A stretch of 64,000 nucleotides of DNA, taken from NCBI GenBank assembly GCA_033398695.1, contig CM065802.1:140044096-140108095 (forward strand), read 5' to 3'. Positions within the stretch are counted from its first letter, which is position 1. Each line of letters opens with the position of its first letter. The notes below the pieces were generated by a model that saw nothing but the letters and a program-made list of their open reading frames with translations, was not told where the DNA came from and searched no databases. The translations under genes and the position numbers were made by a program. The stretch is from Orobanche coerulescens (lineage: Eukaryota; Streptophyta; Magnoliopsida; Lamiales; Orobanchaceae). This document shows positions 1 to 10,607 of this stretch, one piece after another.

Positions 1-682
1 GTTTATATTATGTTAGTCATATTGTGATTGTATTATGTACATGTGATTGTGATTAAATGTCCACCATGCGTTGATCTGACGGGAATCATCATGGTAATCT
101 ATAGCTATTGGACAGGTAGTTCCACCATGCATTGGTCCGACTGGATCATCATGGGAATCTATAGATGTGTGCGCTGGATCTTTGGAATAGCATCAGTATG
201 TTGAGACTGTTATGATGTGATATGTGTTGTTATTTCTCGCTGGAGAAAATTGTCATGATTATTGTTGATTAAATCACTGTTATATGATTATCGTACTTGT
301 ACTAGCATCGTTGTGCCAACCCCTTCGGGGGTGAACATTTGTTTATGTTCAGGATCCACGAGAGAGCGGGGAAACAACCACTGGAGCTGCATGACGACGA
401 GGGTGCAGAGTGATGTTCCGGCCGGGTTTATTGTCTGTTGTTGGTTATTTTAATAAGTACTCGAGTACGTCGTAATTTGTGATGTTTGAATTTCAGTGAT
501 GTATTAATATTCTTCATATTGAATATTTGTATTCTCGGTATTGAACCAGAATGGTCGTATTTTATTTCAGTGATTTCATAATTTAGTATCTGTTTTTGTC
601 TTTTCATTTATTCAGCCTTGTAAATTCTTATGTAAAGGATTTACGGCGCTGTAATATTCCTGAATATATGGGGGGTGTTACA
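1..682 (+). repeat. 5' LTR of chromovirus A, 3' portion only
   Basis: It matches the last ~700 bp of the 3' LTR (11878-12575) and ends in GGGGTGTTACA at 682, directly before the primer site. It holds degenerate ~75-bp minisatellite units (about 55-185), the hairpin box (297-352) and the palindrome GTACTCGAGTAC (458-469). Confidence 0.93.
297..352 (+). other. Hairpin plus 3' splice-site box, 5' LTR of A
   Basis: CTTGTACTAGC, then A-CCCC-TTCG-GGGG-T (319-332, a 5-bp stem with a UUCG loop), then TTTGTTTATGTTCAG|G (AG at 351-352). Confidence 0.75.
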
Positions 683-687
683 GAATA

Positions 688-699
688 TGGTATCGGAGC
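688..699 (+). other. Primer-binding site of chromovirus A
   Basis: TGGTATCGGAGC lies 6 bp after the LTR end. It differs by one base from the usual plant initiator-Met-tRNA primer site TGGTATCAGAGC, where minus-strand DNA synthesis starts. Confidence 0.88.
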
Positions 700-814
700 T
701 AATATTATGGATATCTTGGCCATTGGGTTAAAATAGGGGTCATATATGTCTTTTGAGGTAACCGGCCGCGAATAACATCACTGTACTGCCTACGTCTTCA
801 TGCGAGCGGTGGTT

Positions 815-894
815 GTAAGTTCTTAAACTCTATCTCGTTCTTTACATGTTGTATCTCTTTATACTCGAACATTAGAACGATACTGTTTCCTGTA
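815..894 (+). other. Leader intron of chromovirus A, 5' part (continues 5273-5294)
   Basis: A donor GTAAGT at 815 and an acceptor TTATGCTTACAG ending at 5294 flank about 102 nt once element B and one TSD copy are removed. The acceptor ends one base before the gag ATG. Elements F and K have the same arrangement (116 and 115 nt). Splicing is inferred, not observed. Confidence 0.55.
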
Positions 895-2022
895 TGTTGT
901 GTCAGGAATTACACTCCTCGATCGGCGATCACCTCAGGGACCGGGCGACCGTGCCAGAGCCCAGCAGCCAAGGCAGATCTGCCGTGTCAGGAATTACACT
1001 CCTCGATCGGCGATCACCTCAGGGACCGGGCGACCGTGCCAGAGCCCAGCAGCCAAGGCAGATCTGCCGACCTCGGGTCCCAGGACAGGTCCCGGTGCCG
1101 AGCGATCGACATCTGAGACGATCGTCTCTCGGTACTTGGCGATCGACTCCTGGTGGCCGACTAGCAGACGATCATCTATCGGCACTTGTCGATCGACCCC
1201 TGGTGACCGACAGATGCCGACCCCTAGTGACAGACCAATGCCGACCGCCTCATGCCGCACGAAGCCGATGATCATCCAGTCGGCAAAGGCCGAAGCTTAG
1301 GACAGAACCCACGTGCAGTGCCGAGACATGATCCGCATTTCACGGATCATTGACCACAGCCTGTCAGCATCTTTCCACCAGCCGACAGGCCCGCCGAAAG
1401 GTGTCAGTAGGACCGCCCATGACAGCAACTCAGGACGCGTGCAGGTCCCTCATTGGACCGCACAGCTGGTTGCCGGCAGCAGCCTTGGACTTTAGGCAGA
1501 CAGCCCATGTGACTTAAAGACGATCGCCCCATTATTATATTGGACGAAAGGCGATCGCCCGCCAGAAAACAGGACATCCCAGCTCCTATAAATAGAAGGT
1601 TGCCTGCACTTGGAAATGTCTCGGATTCTCGGCCAACACTCTGAACTCTCGGAACTCTCTCCCTGATTCAGCACACAACTTGGCATTCTTACTCTTGGCA
1701 ACAGCTGTCTCTCGGTTCTTTCTTCTCTCTCAGCCTCTCTCACACAGAAGACGATCGGCAGAGAGCAAGAACACCAAAGCTTCGCTCAAGAGCTAGATAG
1801 ATAGGATCCTTTACACTCATTGTATTTAGATTCCTACATTAATACTTGTATCCACGAATATTTGTATTAATAACATCTCGCGAGAGCATTCAAGCCCGGG
1901 CCTAACAAACTCGGCAAATCTAGTATTATTTACACCCCCACGGAAGTGCTCCCGCAACCTTGTTTGTTGTCCGTCCATTCCAGCAGTATTTCATCTTCGG
2001 ATAAACATTTCGGGCAACAACA
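895..2022 (+). repeat. 5' LTR of element B
   Basis: 1128 bp, with TATA-type sequence CTATAAATAG at 1586-1595. It is rich in CGATCG cores. It carries an 85-bp tandem duplication (899-1068) that the 3' LTR lacks. A candidate primer site (TTGGTGCTAGAGG, from 2024) follows directly; it is not the Met-tRNA type used by the chromoviruses. Confidence 0.92.
899..1068 (+). repeat. 85-bp tandem duplication at the LTR terminus
   Basis: Units 899-983 and 984-1068 are essentially identical and begin GTGTCAGGAATTACAC, four bases inside the LTR end. The 3' LTR at 4226 has one unit only. Confidence 0.95.
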
Positions 2023-2148
2023 ATTGGTGCTAGAGGAAGGGGATCTAACCCTCAAATTTATTCCTACCCTCTCGAAGAACACTCACTATTCTCCGGGGCA
2101 TATACCTGAAGAAACACTCACTGTTCTTCAGAGAAAGCTTTCATAATC

Positions 2149-3378
2149 ATGACTTCTGCCTCTTCGTCGAAGAAAGCCGCTGGCCGGCCCGCCAGACACC
2201 TCGTTACGTCTCAGTCCGAGCCACAGCCGATGGTGGAGGATAGTCGTCGCGGTCCGAGACGCTCAATCCCGCCCCCGGGGGACAGCCCAAGTCTCTCGCT
2301 CGATCAGTTCCGAACCGCGGAACAGATCGAGGAGGCCTTGGCCGTCCTACAGGAGCGACGGAGTGCTCTCGACGCGCCTCCCGCTGTCACCCCCTCGGCC
2401 ATCCGCCGAAGGACCAAACGAAAGTGCAAGGCGTTGCTGACCGAGCGATCGCCAGGAGGCTCCCATCCGCAAGAAGAGGTGCCCGCCAGCCGGGGCACCT
2501 CTGTTTTTGATCGCCTGGGCAGCGACCCATCTTGGCGACCGGGGCAGTCCGGCCCCAGCCATGAGACGACGGAGCTCGAGTCCGTCACCAGGAGTTCGGC
2601 GTATCTGACTCCCAGAAGGCCGACCAGCCATCTGGCTCCCCTTCGCCAAATAGCCGAGGTCGGCAGCAGCGGAGTCAGGAGATCGGTACACGATAGCCTC
2701 GGCTCCCGCTCCCAAGGCCGATCCACGAGCGACCATGCTACAGTGATGGCCGCGATGCAACGCCAGCTCGACGACATGAAGGCGCTCATGGAATCCGGGG
2801 CAGGCGCCAAGAGCAAGGTCGTCGGGCCGAGCGAGCCGCTCGCAGTCCACATCGAGCTCGCCCCCGTGCAGCACAAGATCGCTCGTCCCCATACACCTCT
2901 GTACGAGGGGATATCAGACCCCGAAACACACCTGAGCAAGTTTAACATCTACATGACCGGGTGTGGGGCATCAGACGCGACCAGGCGCCGAATGTTCCCT
3001 CCGACGCTGGACGACCTTGCCCACAGGTGGTACACCTCATTGCCGCCTCGATCCATCGGCTCCTTTAACCAGCTGGCGAACGACTTCACAGCATACTTCG
3101 CCACCAGGGTCGCTCGGCCAGAAGGTCCCCATCGCATGATTTGAATCAAACAAGAGGAAGAAGAATCCGACTCGGACTACATCGACCGGGTAGACGAGAT
3201 CATCCTCAACGGCGAGCCCGTAAGCGATGAGATCGCCCTCTACGCGGTCCTAGGAGGATTCCATGGTCTTTCGCCTATGTTCAGGCATCTTACGAAGGAC
3301 CAACCCTCGACCTACGCAATCTTCCGAGCTAAGGCCGCAGATTTTCTGGCCAGGCAAAGATTTCTTCTTAGCCTGTGA
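2149..3378 (+). pseudogene. gag of element B with one internal stop
   Basis: The frame runs 410 codons from ATG 2149 to TGA 3376-3378, with a single in-frame TGA at 3142-3144 after residue 331. The first ~230 residues are a Ser/Pro/Arg-rich region. The capsid-like part follows, with PHTPLYEGISDPETHLSKF near residue 250, then HRWYTSLPP and SIGSFNQLANDFTAYFATR. Past the stop it continues with the typical DYIDRVDE and ALYAVLGGFHGLSPMF blocks and ends in a KAADFLARQ helix. This pattern is that of the Retrotrans_gag domain in Tat-lineage Gypsy elements, which packages element RNA into particles. No CCHC zinc knuckle is visible. The stop makes the protein a truncated product unless read through; I treat it as decay. 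Confidence 0.8.
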
Positions 3379-4210
3379 ATAACGCGATCGGAAGCCGAAC
3401 GACGATCACCAGTCTTCCAGCCCGATCGCCAGTATCAAAGCAACATCATCCAAAACCGGAGGACTCGTCCGCCATCTACAGTTCATCATCTAACATGGTG
3501 GACTACAGCACGATATCGCCTCCGCCGCACAACGTACAGCCATGGTCCTGGTAGTCGATGGAACCGGCTGCTTCGGCCATGCAAGGTCCCTTTGGGCCAA
3601 GATCGCCCACCCTTCGTTTAAATACGAGGTCGGCATAGTCTGAGGGCCCTCCAAAACTAATCAGTGGACACGATCGCCGCCCTCAAAGGTTCATCATCTA
3701 AACATGGTGAACCCGGACAATGCGATGCGTCACTACCCCCGTCTCAACGTACACCGTCGAGGTTCGCCATCGCCATGGCAGGCTGAGGTGGAAGCAGAGC
3801 TAACAAGCCGCGGAAGTCGAGTTGATTAATCCGACGATGCCCCGCGCGAGGACTCCTCTAGACCAAGACCGCACGCCCTTCGTTTAATTACGAGGCGAGG
3901 CGCAGCCTAACAGAGGACCCTCATAATAAAATGAGTCACGAGACAGACAATGTCGTTCGCGCATGAGACACGGTCATGGAGTCGGTCCATTGAACTCCGC
4001 GACTGTGCACGATTCCTCAACAACAAAGCAATCAAGTTTCTACGAGGGATCGACCAATGTTGTTTTTTGCAGGTACAAGACCGAAAGATAGATAGCCAAT
4101 CGACCAGATTGCCCAAGTCCGAATCCAAAGTCAGCTCAACGGTTCGCCCGTCCTCATCCTACACGATCGCCAGCAAGAACCACCTCGCCCCATGTCCTCA
4201 ACATCGGAGC
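3379..4210 (+). other. Non-coding 3' internal region of element B
   Basis: No pol domain is visible. The stretch has imperfect internal repeats: CCCTTCGTTTAAATACGAGG (about 3612) recurs as CCCTTCGTTTAATTACGAGG (about 3880), and a TTCATCATCTAAACATGGTG-like block occurs near 3480 and 3688. This suggests remnants of tandem duplication in place of the missing pol. Confidence 0.6.
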
Positions 4211-4222
4211 AAGCTGGGGGGT
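4211..4222 (+). other. Polypurine tract of element B
   Basis: AAGCTGGGGGG lies just before the 3' LTR start at 4226, the expected site for plus-strand priming. Confidence 0.75.
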
Positions 4223-4225
4223 AAT

Positions 4226-5267
4226 TGTTGTGTCAGGAATTACACTCCTCGATCGGCGATCACCTCAGGGACCGGGCGACCGTGCCAGAGCCTAGTAGCC
4301 ATGGCAGATCTGCCGACCTCAGGTCCCAGGACAGGTCCCGGTGCCGAGCGATCGACATCTGAGACGATCGTCTCTCGGTACTTGGCGATCGACTCCTGGT
4401 GGCCGACTAGCAGACGATCATCTCTCGGCACTTGTCGATCGACCCCTGGTGACCGACAGATGCCGACCCATGGTGACCGACCAATGCCGACCGCCTCATG
4501 CCGCTCGAAGCCGATGATCATCCAGTCGGCAAAGGCCGAAGCTCAGGACAGAACCCACGTGCAGTGCCGAGACAAGATCCGCATTTCATGGATCATTGAC
4601 CACAGCCTGTCAGCATCTTTCCACCAGCCGACAGGCTCGCCGAAAGGTGTCAGTAGGACCGCCCGTGACAGCAACTCAGGACGCGTGCCGGTCCCTCATT
4701 GGACCGCACAGCTCGCTGCCGGCAGCAACCTTGGACTTTAGGCAGACAGCCCATGTGACTTAAAGACGATCGCCCCATTATTATATTGGACGAAAGGCGA
4801 TCGCCCGCCAGAAAACAGGACATCCCAGCTCCTATAAATAGAAGACTGCCTGCACTTGGAAATGTCTCGGATTCTCGGCCAACACTCTGAACTCTCGGAA
4901 CTCTCTCCCTGATTCAGCACACAACTTGGCATTCTTACTCTTGGCAACAGCTATCTCTCGGTTCTTTCTTCTCTCTCAGCCTCTCTCACACAGAAGACGA
5001 TCGGCAGAGAGCAAGAACACCAAAGCTTCGCTCAAGAGCTAGATAGATAGGATCTTTTACACTCATTGTATTTAGATTCCTACATTAATACTTGTATCCA
5101 CGAATATTTGTATTAATAACATCTCGCGAGAGCATTCAAGCCCGGGCCTAACAAACCCGACAAATCTAGTGTTATTTACACCCCACGAAAGTGCTCCCGC
5201 AACCTTGTTTGTTGTTCGTCCATTCCAGCAGTATTTCATCTTCGGATAAATATTTCGGGCAACGACA
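4226..5267 (+). repeat. 3' LTR of element B
   Basis: 1042 bp, TGTTGTGTCAGG to CAACGACA, with TATAAATA at 4833-4840. It is followed by the right TSD CTGTA (5268-5272). Confidence 0.93.
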
Positions 5268-5295
5268 CTGTATATTGAGTATTTATGCTTACAGT

Positions 5296-6435
5296 ATGTT
5301 GAGAGGCGGACGTGGACGTGGTCGCGGTCGCGGTCGCGGACACGGGCGAAGGAATGTCGAAAGAGAAGCTTCGCCTTCTAATCAGGCCAGTCACAGCTCA
5401 GGCGAGCCACAGAGATCCATTAATAATGAACCAGAACCTGGTGTACCCGAGATCCTTCGTCAGGTTGTGAACCAGATGACTCAGTTCGCCCAGGTCGTGG
5501 ACCGAATGCAGGTGGTAGTAGGGTTACAACAGGGAGATCCACAACAAGGTATCCCGGACATGGGGAATCGAGGCGACCGATGGCTGCAAGAGGTGGCAAA
5601 TATGCAACCAACCAAATTCGACGGCTTTTCTGAGACACCAACGTGGGATCACTGGTTAAAGGAAGTGGAGATAATTTTTACTGGAATTAATTGCCCAGAC
5701 GACCGGAGAGCCTCTATTGCTCAGTACTTTCTGATAGGGAAAGCATCCGAGTGGTGGGAAGCCATCTGGCCTGTAGATCATGATGCTGACTGGACAGAAT
5801 TTAAATTGATGATGGAAGCTCAGTACTTTTCTCGTCCTGTAAGGGAAGCCAGAGTTCGGGAATTTTTCTCCGCACAGCCATCAGACGATCCAGTATCCCA
5901 GACGATTAAGACGTTTAACCAACAGATGGCGTTTGTTCGATACCTGGTCAGAACAGACGCGGAAATGATGATCCATTTTTATATGAGGATGAAACCAGAA
6001 ATCCAGAGGTACATGTCCGGTTTTGAATGTACCACTCTTCGTCAATATCAGGATAAAGCATTGGCATATGAGATCAAAGAAGCAGCGATGGAAAAGTTTG
6101 CAGAATCTAAGAAGCAGAAAGTCTCTGGTAGTTTCACCGAGCACAAGAGCAGTAGGCCCCGCAAGGCCCAATCATCCTTTCACTCTTTCAAGAAACCTCC
6201 GCACCCATCCAAGAACGGAAAGAATTTCGGAGCAGTGTCAGCCACGACGGATACATCTAGGAAGTGCTTTAATTGTGGTCGCCCAGGCCACCTTTGGCAT
6301 GATTGTTTGCACACTCCAGTTACATGTTTTGATTGCGGACAGGAAGGGCACCGTGCGACGTTTTGCAAGGATGCCACCAAGTTCAATGGAAACCGTACAT
6401 CACAGCCAGCTCAGAGAGAAGCCATTATCCAATAG
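5296..6435 (+). CDS. gag of chromovirus A
   Basis: I chose ATG 5296 because upstream in-frame codons lie in the LTR of element B and because the leader acceptor ends at 5294. The 379-residue product starts with an Arg/Gly repeat (MLRGGRGRGRGRG). The capsid-like domain follows (WDHWLKEVE, AQYFLIGKASEWWEA), and the protein ends with two CCHC zinc knuckles at residues 324-337 (CFNCGRPGHLWHDC) and 344-357 (CFDCGQEGHRATFC) that would bind element RNA. The capsid frame is open. In relatives gag reads on into protease, but here TAG codons at 6433-6435 and 6439-6441 cut it off, followed by a frameshift near 6555. Confidence 0.88.
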   Translation: MLRGGRGRGRGRGRGHGRRNVEREASPSNQASHSSGEPQRSINNEPEPGVPEILRQVVNQMTQFAQVVDRMQVVVGLQQGDPQQGIPDMGNRGDRWLQEVANMQPTKFDGFSETPTWDHWLKEVEIIFTGINCPDDRRASIAQYFLIGKASEWWEAIWPVDHDADWTEFKLMMEAQYFSRPVREARVREFFSAQPSDDPVSQTIKTFNQQMAFVRYLVRTDAEMMIHFYMRMKPEIQRYMSGFECTTLRQYQDKALAYEIKEAAMEKFAESKKQKVSGSFTEHKSSRPRKAQSSFHSFKKPPHPSKNGKNFGAVSATTDTSRKCFNCGRPGHLWHDCLHTPVTCFDCGQEGHRATFCKDATKFNGNRTSQPAQREAIIQ

Positions 6436-6453
6436 ACGTAGCAAAGTGTTCAG

Positions 6454-7046
6454 ATGCCTCAAAATTTTGGCCGCGGACGAGGCAGAGGACAGTGGGACCG
6501 AAAGGGTACATCGAGTGCCGGATCTGCTCCCCCACGTCTGTACGAGATGAGGGAACAGACGATCAGGATACTGCTGTCGCATCAGGTACTGTTCAGATCC
6601 TTTCCCAGCCAGTTAGCGTTTTATTCGATACAGGAGCTACGCATTCATTTATATCCTTGTCTTGTGTAAATCGTTTGAATATTTCTGGTTTTCATAATTG
6701 TGAACCTTATGTTATGGGTTTACCGAGCGGAGAGAGGATTGTTGGAAACTTAGAAACTAGAGATTTCCCTGTATCATTTGGAGGTAGAGAGTGGCTCTCA
6801 AATCTGATTGTGGTAGAAATGCGAGGAGACGACCTGATACTCGGAGATGATTGGCTTAATCGATATGGAGCTACTGTAAACTACCGAAAGAGGAATATCT
6901 CGCTGATCGCTGGCGATGGTTCCGAAATACTGTTTGAAGGATGGAAACCAAGGAGCTCAGGAAAGTTGATGAAGGCGATGAAAGCTGTCAAATTGTTGAA
7001 TAGGGCTGTACCGGATACTGGTTCTAGCAATGAAGAAAGAAGATGA
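6454..7046 (+). pseudogene. Protease region of chromovirus A (frameshifted)
   Basis: The linker [19 protein letters not shown] continues the gag frame past its stops. Near 6555 the homology jumps to another frame that contains the aspartic protease: VLFDTGATHSFIS with the catalytic Asp codon at 6627-6629, then LPSGERIVGN and [13 protein letters not shown]. The protease cuts the polyprotein during particle maturation. The active site is intact, but it is separated from gag by two stops and a shift and from RT by a further frame change near 7040. Confidence 0.85.
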
Positions 7047-8400
7047 AATTGTGGAACTTTCATCCATTCCTGTTGTGAATGAATTTTCGGATGTATTTCC
7101 TGACGAATTGCCTGGACTACCTCCACAACGGGATGTGGAATTCACCATCGAGATGGAACCAGGAGCTACACCAATTTCAAAGGCGCCGTATCGTATGGCA
7201 CCGACTGAAATGTACGAGTTGAAGAAGCAACTGGAAGAGTTACTGGATAAAGGCTATATCCAGTCGAGCGTTTCACCCTGGGGTGCGCAAGTTCATTTTG
7301 TCCGGAAGAAGGATGGATCTCTTTGATTATGTATTGACTATCGAAAGCTGAACAAGATGACGATTAAGAACAAGTATCCGTTGCCACGAATTGATGATTT
7401 GCTTGACCAGTTGCAAGGAGCAATAGTATTTTCTAAAATCGATCTGAGGTCAGGATATCATCAGCTGATGATTAAGGAATCTGATGTTCCGAAATCAGCG
7501 TTCAGAACTCGCTATGGACACTATGAGTTTGTAGTGATGCGGTTTGGTCTCACCAATGCACCTGCTGTATTCATGCAATTGATGAACCGAGTGTTCATCG
7601 AATATTTGGATAAATTTGTAGTTGTGTTTATTGATGACATTTTGGTGTATTCTAAGAGCCCGGAAGAGCATGCACAGCATTTACGGATTGTGTTAGACCT
7701 GTTGAGAAATGAACAATTGTCAAACTTTCTATGTGTGAATTCTGGCTAAAGGAAGTGATATTCCTCGGCCATGTGGTATCAGCTGAAGGACTCCGAGTAG
7801 ATCCTCAGAAGATCGAAGCGTTTATGGATTGGAAGCCTCCAAAGAACGTGAAAGAAGTCCGGAGTTTCTTAGGACATGCTGGGTTTTATCGTCGGTTCGT
7901 GGAAGGATTTTCCAAAATTTCCCGCCCACTTACCCGACTACTACAGAAAACTCAAAAGTTTGAGTAGAACGAGTTGTGTCAGAAAAGCTTTGATGAATTG
8001 AAGAGGAGATTGACGACTGCACCGATTTTAACACTTCCACAGTGAACTGGAGGATTTATAGTTTATAGTGATGCTTCGAACCAAGGACTCGGATGCGTAC
8101 TGATGCAGAACGATAAGGTGATCGCTTATGCGTCACGACAGCTGAAGTCTTATGAAGTGAATTACCCAACGCATGATTTGGAGCTGGCAACAGTAATTTT
8201 TGCTTTGAAAATATGGAGACATTAACTTTACGGGACTCACTGTCAGATCTTTATGGATCACAAGAGTCTTAAATACATTTTCAGTCAGAAAGAGTTGAAC
8301 ATGCGGCAAAGGAGATGGCTGGAACTTATTAAGGACTATGACTTGGAGATTCTTTATCATCCAGGCAAAGCAAATGTAGTGGCCGATGCACTTAGCCGCA
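7030..8400 (+). pseudogene. Reverse transcriptase and RNase H of chromovirus A (decayed)
   Basis: RT motifs run in order: [20 protein letters not shown]-like [42 protein letters not shown] and the catalytic [13 protein letters not shown] (7618-7656). A TGA at 7324-7326 interrupts the usual [10 protein letters not shown] block. A frameshift lies near 7725-7732, just before [14 protein letters not shown]. RNase H follows with [32 protein letters not shown] and NVVADALSR; all four acidic positions are present. Stops at 7965, 8043 and 8223 break this frame. Without the lesions it would copy element RNA to DNA and remove the RNA strand. Confidence 0.9.
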
Positions 8401-10196
8401 AGCCTATTTCTATTCAGATGCTGGAGACTCTAACCTCCCAGCTCAGCATTCAACGAGACATGATTCGAGAAGGAATTGAAGTCTGGTTACAAAGAGTCCA
8501 AGGACAACTGTGCGTGATGGAAATAACTTCATCGTTAACTGAAGAAATCAAATCTAAGCAAGTAGATGATCCTATGATGATTCGGTTACGTGATGAAGTA
8601 ATCAAGGGAAAGGCCCTCGGATTCGTAATTCATGATGATGGAGTTTTGATATTTTAGAACCGACATTGCGTTCCCGATGTCGATGTTCTGAAGCAGACAA
8701 TTATGAAGGAAGCTCACAGCACGCCCTACTCTATCCATTCGGGCACCAGTAAGATGTATAAGGACTTGAAGTAGAACTTTTGGTGGGGAAACATGAAGAA
8801 AGATGTAGCGGAGTATGTCTTGAAATGCTTGACTTGTCAGCAGGTTAAGATCGAGCATCAACGACCTGCCGGAATGCTGAAGCCGCTCCGGATTCCTGAA
8901 TGGAAGTGGGAGGACATATCGATGGACTTTATCACTAGTATGCCGAGAACTAAGACCAAAATGAACATGATTTGGGTGATAGTTGATCGTCTAACCAAAT
9001 CAGCTCATTTTCTAGGCATTAAGGACACTTGGGGACCCGAGAGGTTAGCACGAGTATTTATTTCAGAGATAGTTCGATTGCATGGTACGCCGAAGACCAT
9101 TATTTCCGATCGAGATGGCCGTTTTATGTCTCATTTTTGGAAAGCAATTCATAAGGCCTTGGGGACCGAATTGAACTTCAGCACAGCTTATCACCCGCAG
9201 ACAGATGGACAATCCGAGAGGACTATTCAAACGGTGGAAGATATGTTGAGGGCTTGTGCCTTAGATTGGTCAACTGATTGGGAAGTTCATCTACCATTGA
9301 TTGAATTTACCTACAAAAATAGTTGGCATGCTTCCATTAAGATGGCACCATTTGAGGCTTTATATGGGAGGAGATGCAGATCGCCCCTATATTGGGACGA
9401 TTCATCAGACTTGATCGGGACAGAACCATATTTGATCGTACAGACACGAGAGAAGATAGCCTTGATTCGTGAAAGGTTGTTGACCACCCAGAGTCGACAG
9501 AAATCTTATGCATACATACGCCGTCGCCCATTGGAGTTCAGTACTGGAGACCACGTACTTTTAAAGGTTTCTCCTACTCAGGGAATCTTTCGTTTTGGGA
9601 GGAAGGGAAAGCTGAGTCTGAGATATATCGGACCATTCGAGATATCTCGAATAGAACCAGATTTGATCGTACAGACACGAGAGAAGATAGCCTTGATTCG
9701 TGAAAGGTTGTTGACCACCCAGAGTCGACAGAAATCTTATGCATACATACGCCGTCGCCCATTGGAGTTCAGTACTGGAGACCACGTACTTTTAAAGGTT
9801 TCTCCTACTCGGGGAATCTTTCGTTTTGGGAGGAAGGGAAAGCTGAGTCCGAGATATATCGGACCATTCGAGATCCTTGAGAGAGTTGGAGAATTGGCAT
9901 ACAGATTGGCATTACCGCCGTCATTGAGCCATGTTCATAACATGTTCCACGTATCCCAACTGCGGAAGTATATACCCGACCCTAGTCATGTCATCGATTT
10001 CGATGAGATCGAAGTCGCTCAAGATGGCACATTTGAAGAGAGACCGATCAGGATACTCGAGAGTCGAGTTAAGCAATTGAGGAACAAACTAATCGCTTTG
10101 GTCAAGGTTCAGTGGTCACGCCACGGAGTGGAAGAAGCCACTTGGGAAACGGAAGATATCATGAGGTCCAGATATCCAGAGTTATTTACGTCTTAA
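8401..10196 (+). pseudogene. Integrase with chromodomain-like tail of chromovirus A
   Basis: Stops at 8655 and 8772 lie in the N-terminal zinc region (KCLTCQQVK survives). From 8793 the frame is open for 467 codons. The core has the Asp of ISMDFITS (codon 8925), the Asp of IISDRDGRF and the Glu of DGQSERTIQT, that is, a complete DDE triad for strand transfer. The GPF/Y module (YIGPFEI) is present twice because of an in-frame 231-bp duplication. A chromodomain-like tail (VKVQWSRHGVEEATWETED, RSRYPELF) closes the protein at TAA 10194-10196. Such tails are thought to steer integration to particular chromatin. Confidence 0.9.
9431..9892 (+). repeat. 231-bp in-frame tandem duplication in integrase
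   Basis: TTTGATCGTACAGACACGAG starts at 9431 and again at 9662, a period of 231 bp or 77 codons. The two copies differ at only a few positions, so the event is recent relative to the other pol lesions. Confidence 0.93.
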
Positions 10197-10218
10197 GTTT
10201 CGGGACGAAACTCCTTTT

Positions 10219-10231
10219 TAGTAGGAGAGTA
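10219..10231 (+). other. Polypurine tract of chromovirus A
   Basis: A purine-rich TAGTAGGAGAGTA run lies directly before the LTR start TGTAATATCC at 10232 and shortly after the conserved GTTTCGGGACGAAAC. Confidence 0.6.
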
Positions 10232-10385
10232 TGTAATATCCGAATTTATTATTGTGTATTTCATCTGTTTTGAACCCTGTATTATTCAGAATTGTGATAT
10301 CCATAATTGAAGTATGATATTCTCGTATTTGAACCCTTGTACATGAGTATGGCAACATGTAATTTTTCCGATGCAAATACATGAT

Positions 10386-10607
10386 AACGTACGCTAACAA
10401 GGATAGCTTAACGTACGTTATCTGTTAGAATTAGCGTACGCTACGGATGTAGCGTAGCGTGCGTTAACTAGTCAATTATTGAGCTAGGCGGCTAGCACAT
10501 GCGCAGCCGGACGTGGGTCCGGATAAGATTCCCGCGGACGAACCTGGACAGTTTTGGAGTCAACGCTTATTAGCGTGCGCTAAGTATAGTTGGATAGCGT
10601 GCGATAA
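10386..10607 (+). promoter_or_regulatory. Dyad array upstream of TATA, LTR of A
   Basis: At least six near-palindromes of the TTARCGYRCGYTAA class, for example TTAACGTACGTTA (10408-10420) and TTAGCGTACGCTA (10431-10443). TATATAA follows at 10630, 23 bp after the last clear site. Confidence 0.8.

Larger units (their letters stand above)
895..5267 (+). mobile_element. Element B: gag-only Tat-type LTR element nested in A
   Basis: Two similar LTRs (895-2022 and 4226-5267) start TGTTGTGTCAGG and end CAACRACA. They are flanked by a perfect 5-bp duplication CTGTA (890-894 and 5268-5272). The internal 2.2 kb encodes only a gag-like protein and no protease, RT, RNase H or integrase, so it must have relied on proteins from another element (a TR-GAG/LARD type). 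Its base composition is far more GC-rich than the flanking DNA. The two LTRs differ at only about two dozen positions by eye, apart from one 85-bp duplication, so the insertion looks fairly recent. Confidence 0.93.

Noticed and set aside
1560..4805. GGCGATCGCC as a cyanobacterial HIP1-like signal or sign of bacterial origin
   Set aside because: It occurs inside a clear LTR with target-site duplications; chance resemblance in a CGATCG-rich LTR.
5296..10196. Endogenous pararetrovirus instead of a retrotransposon
   Set aside because: There is an integrase with a full DDE triad, LTRs and a chromodomain-like tail, and no movement or coat protein of the caulimovirus type.
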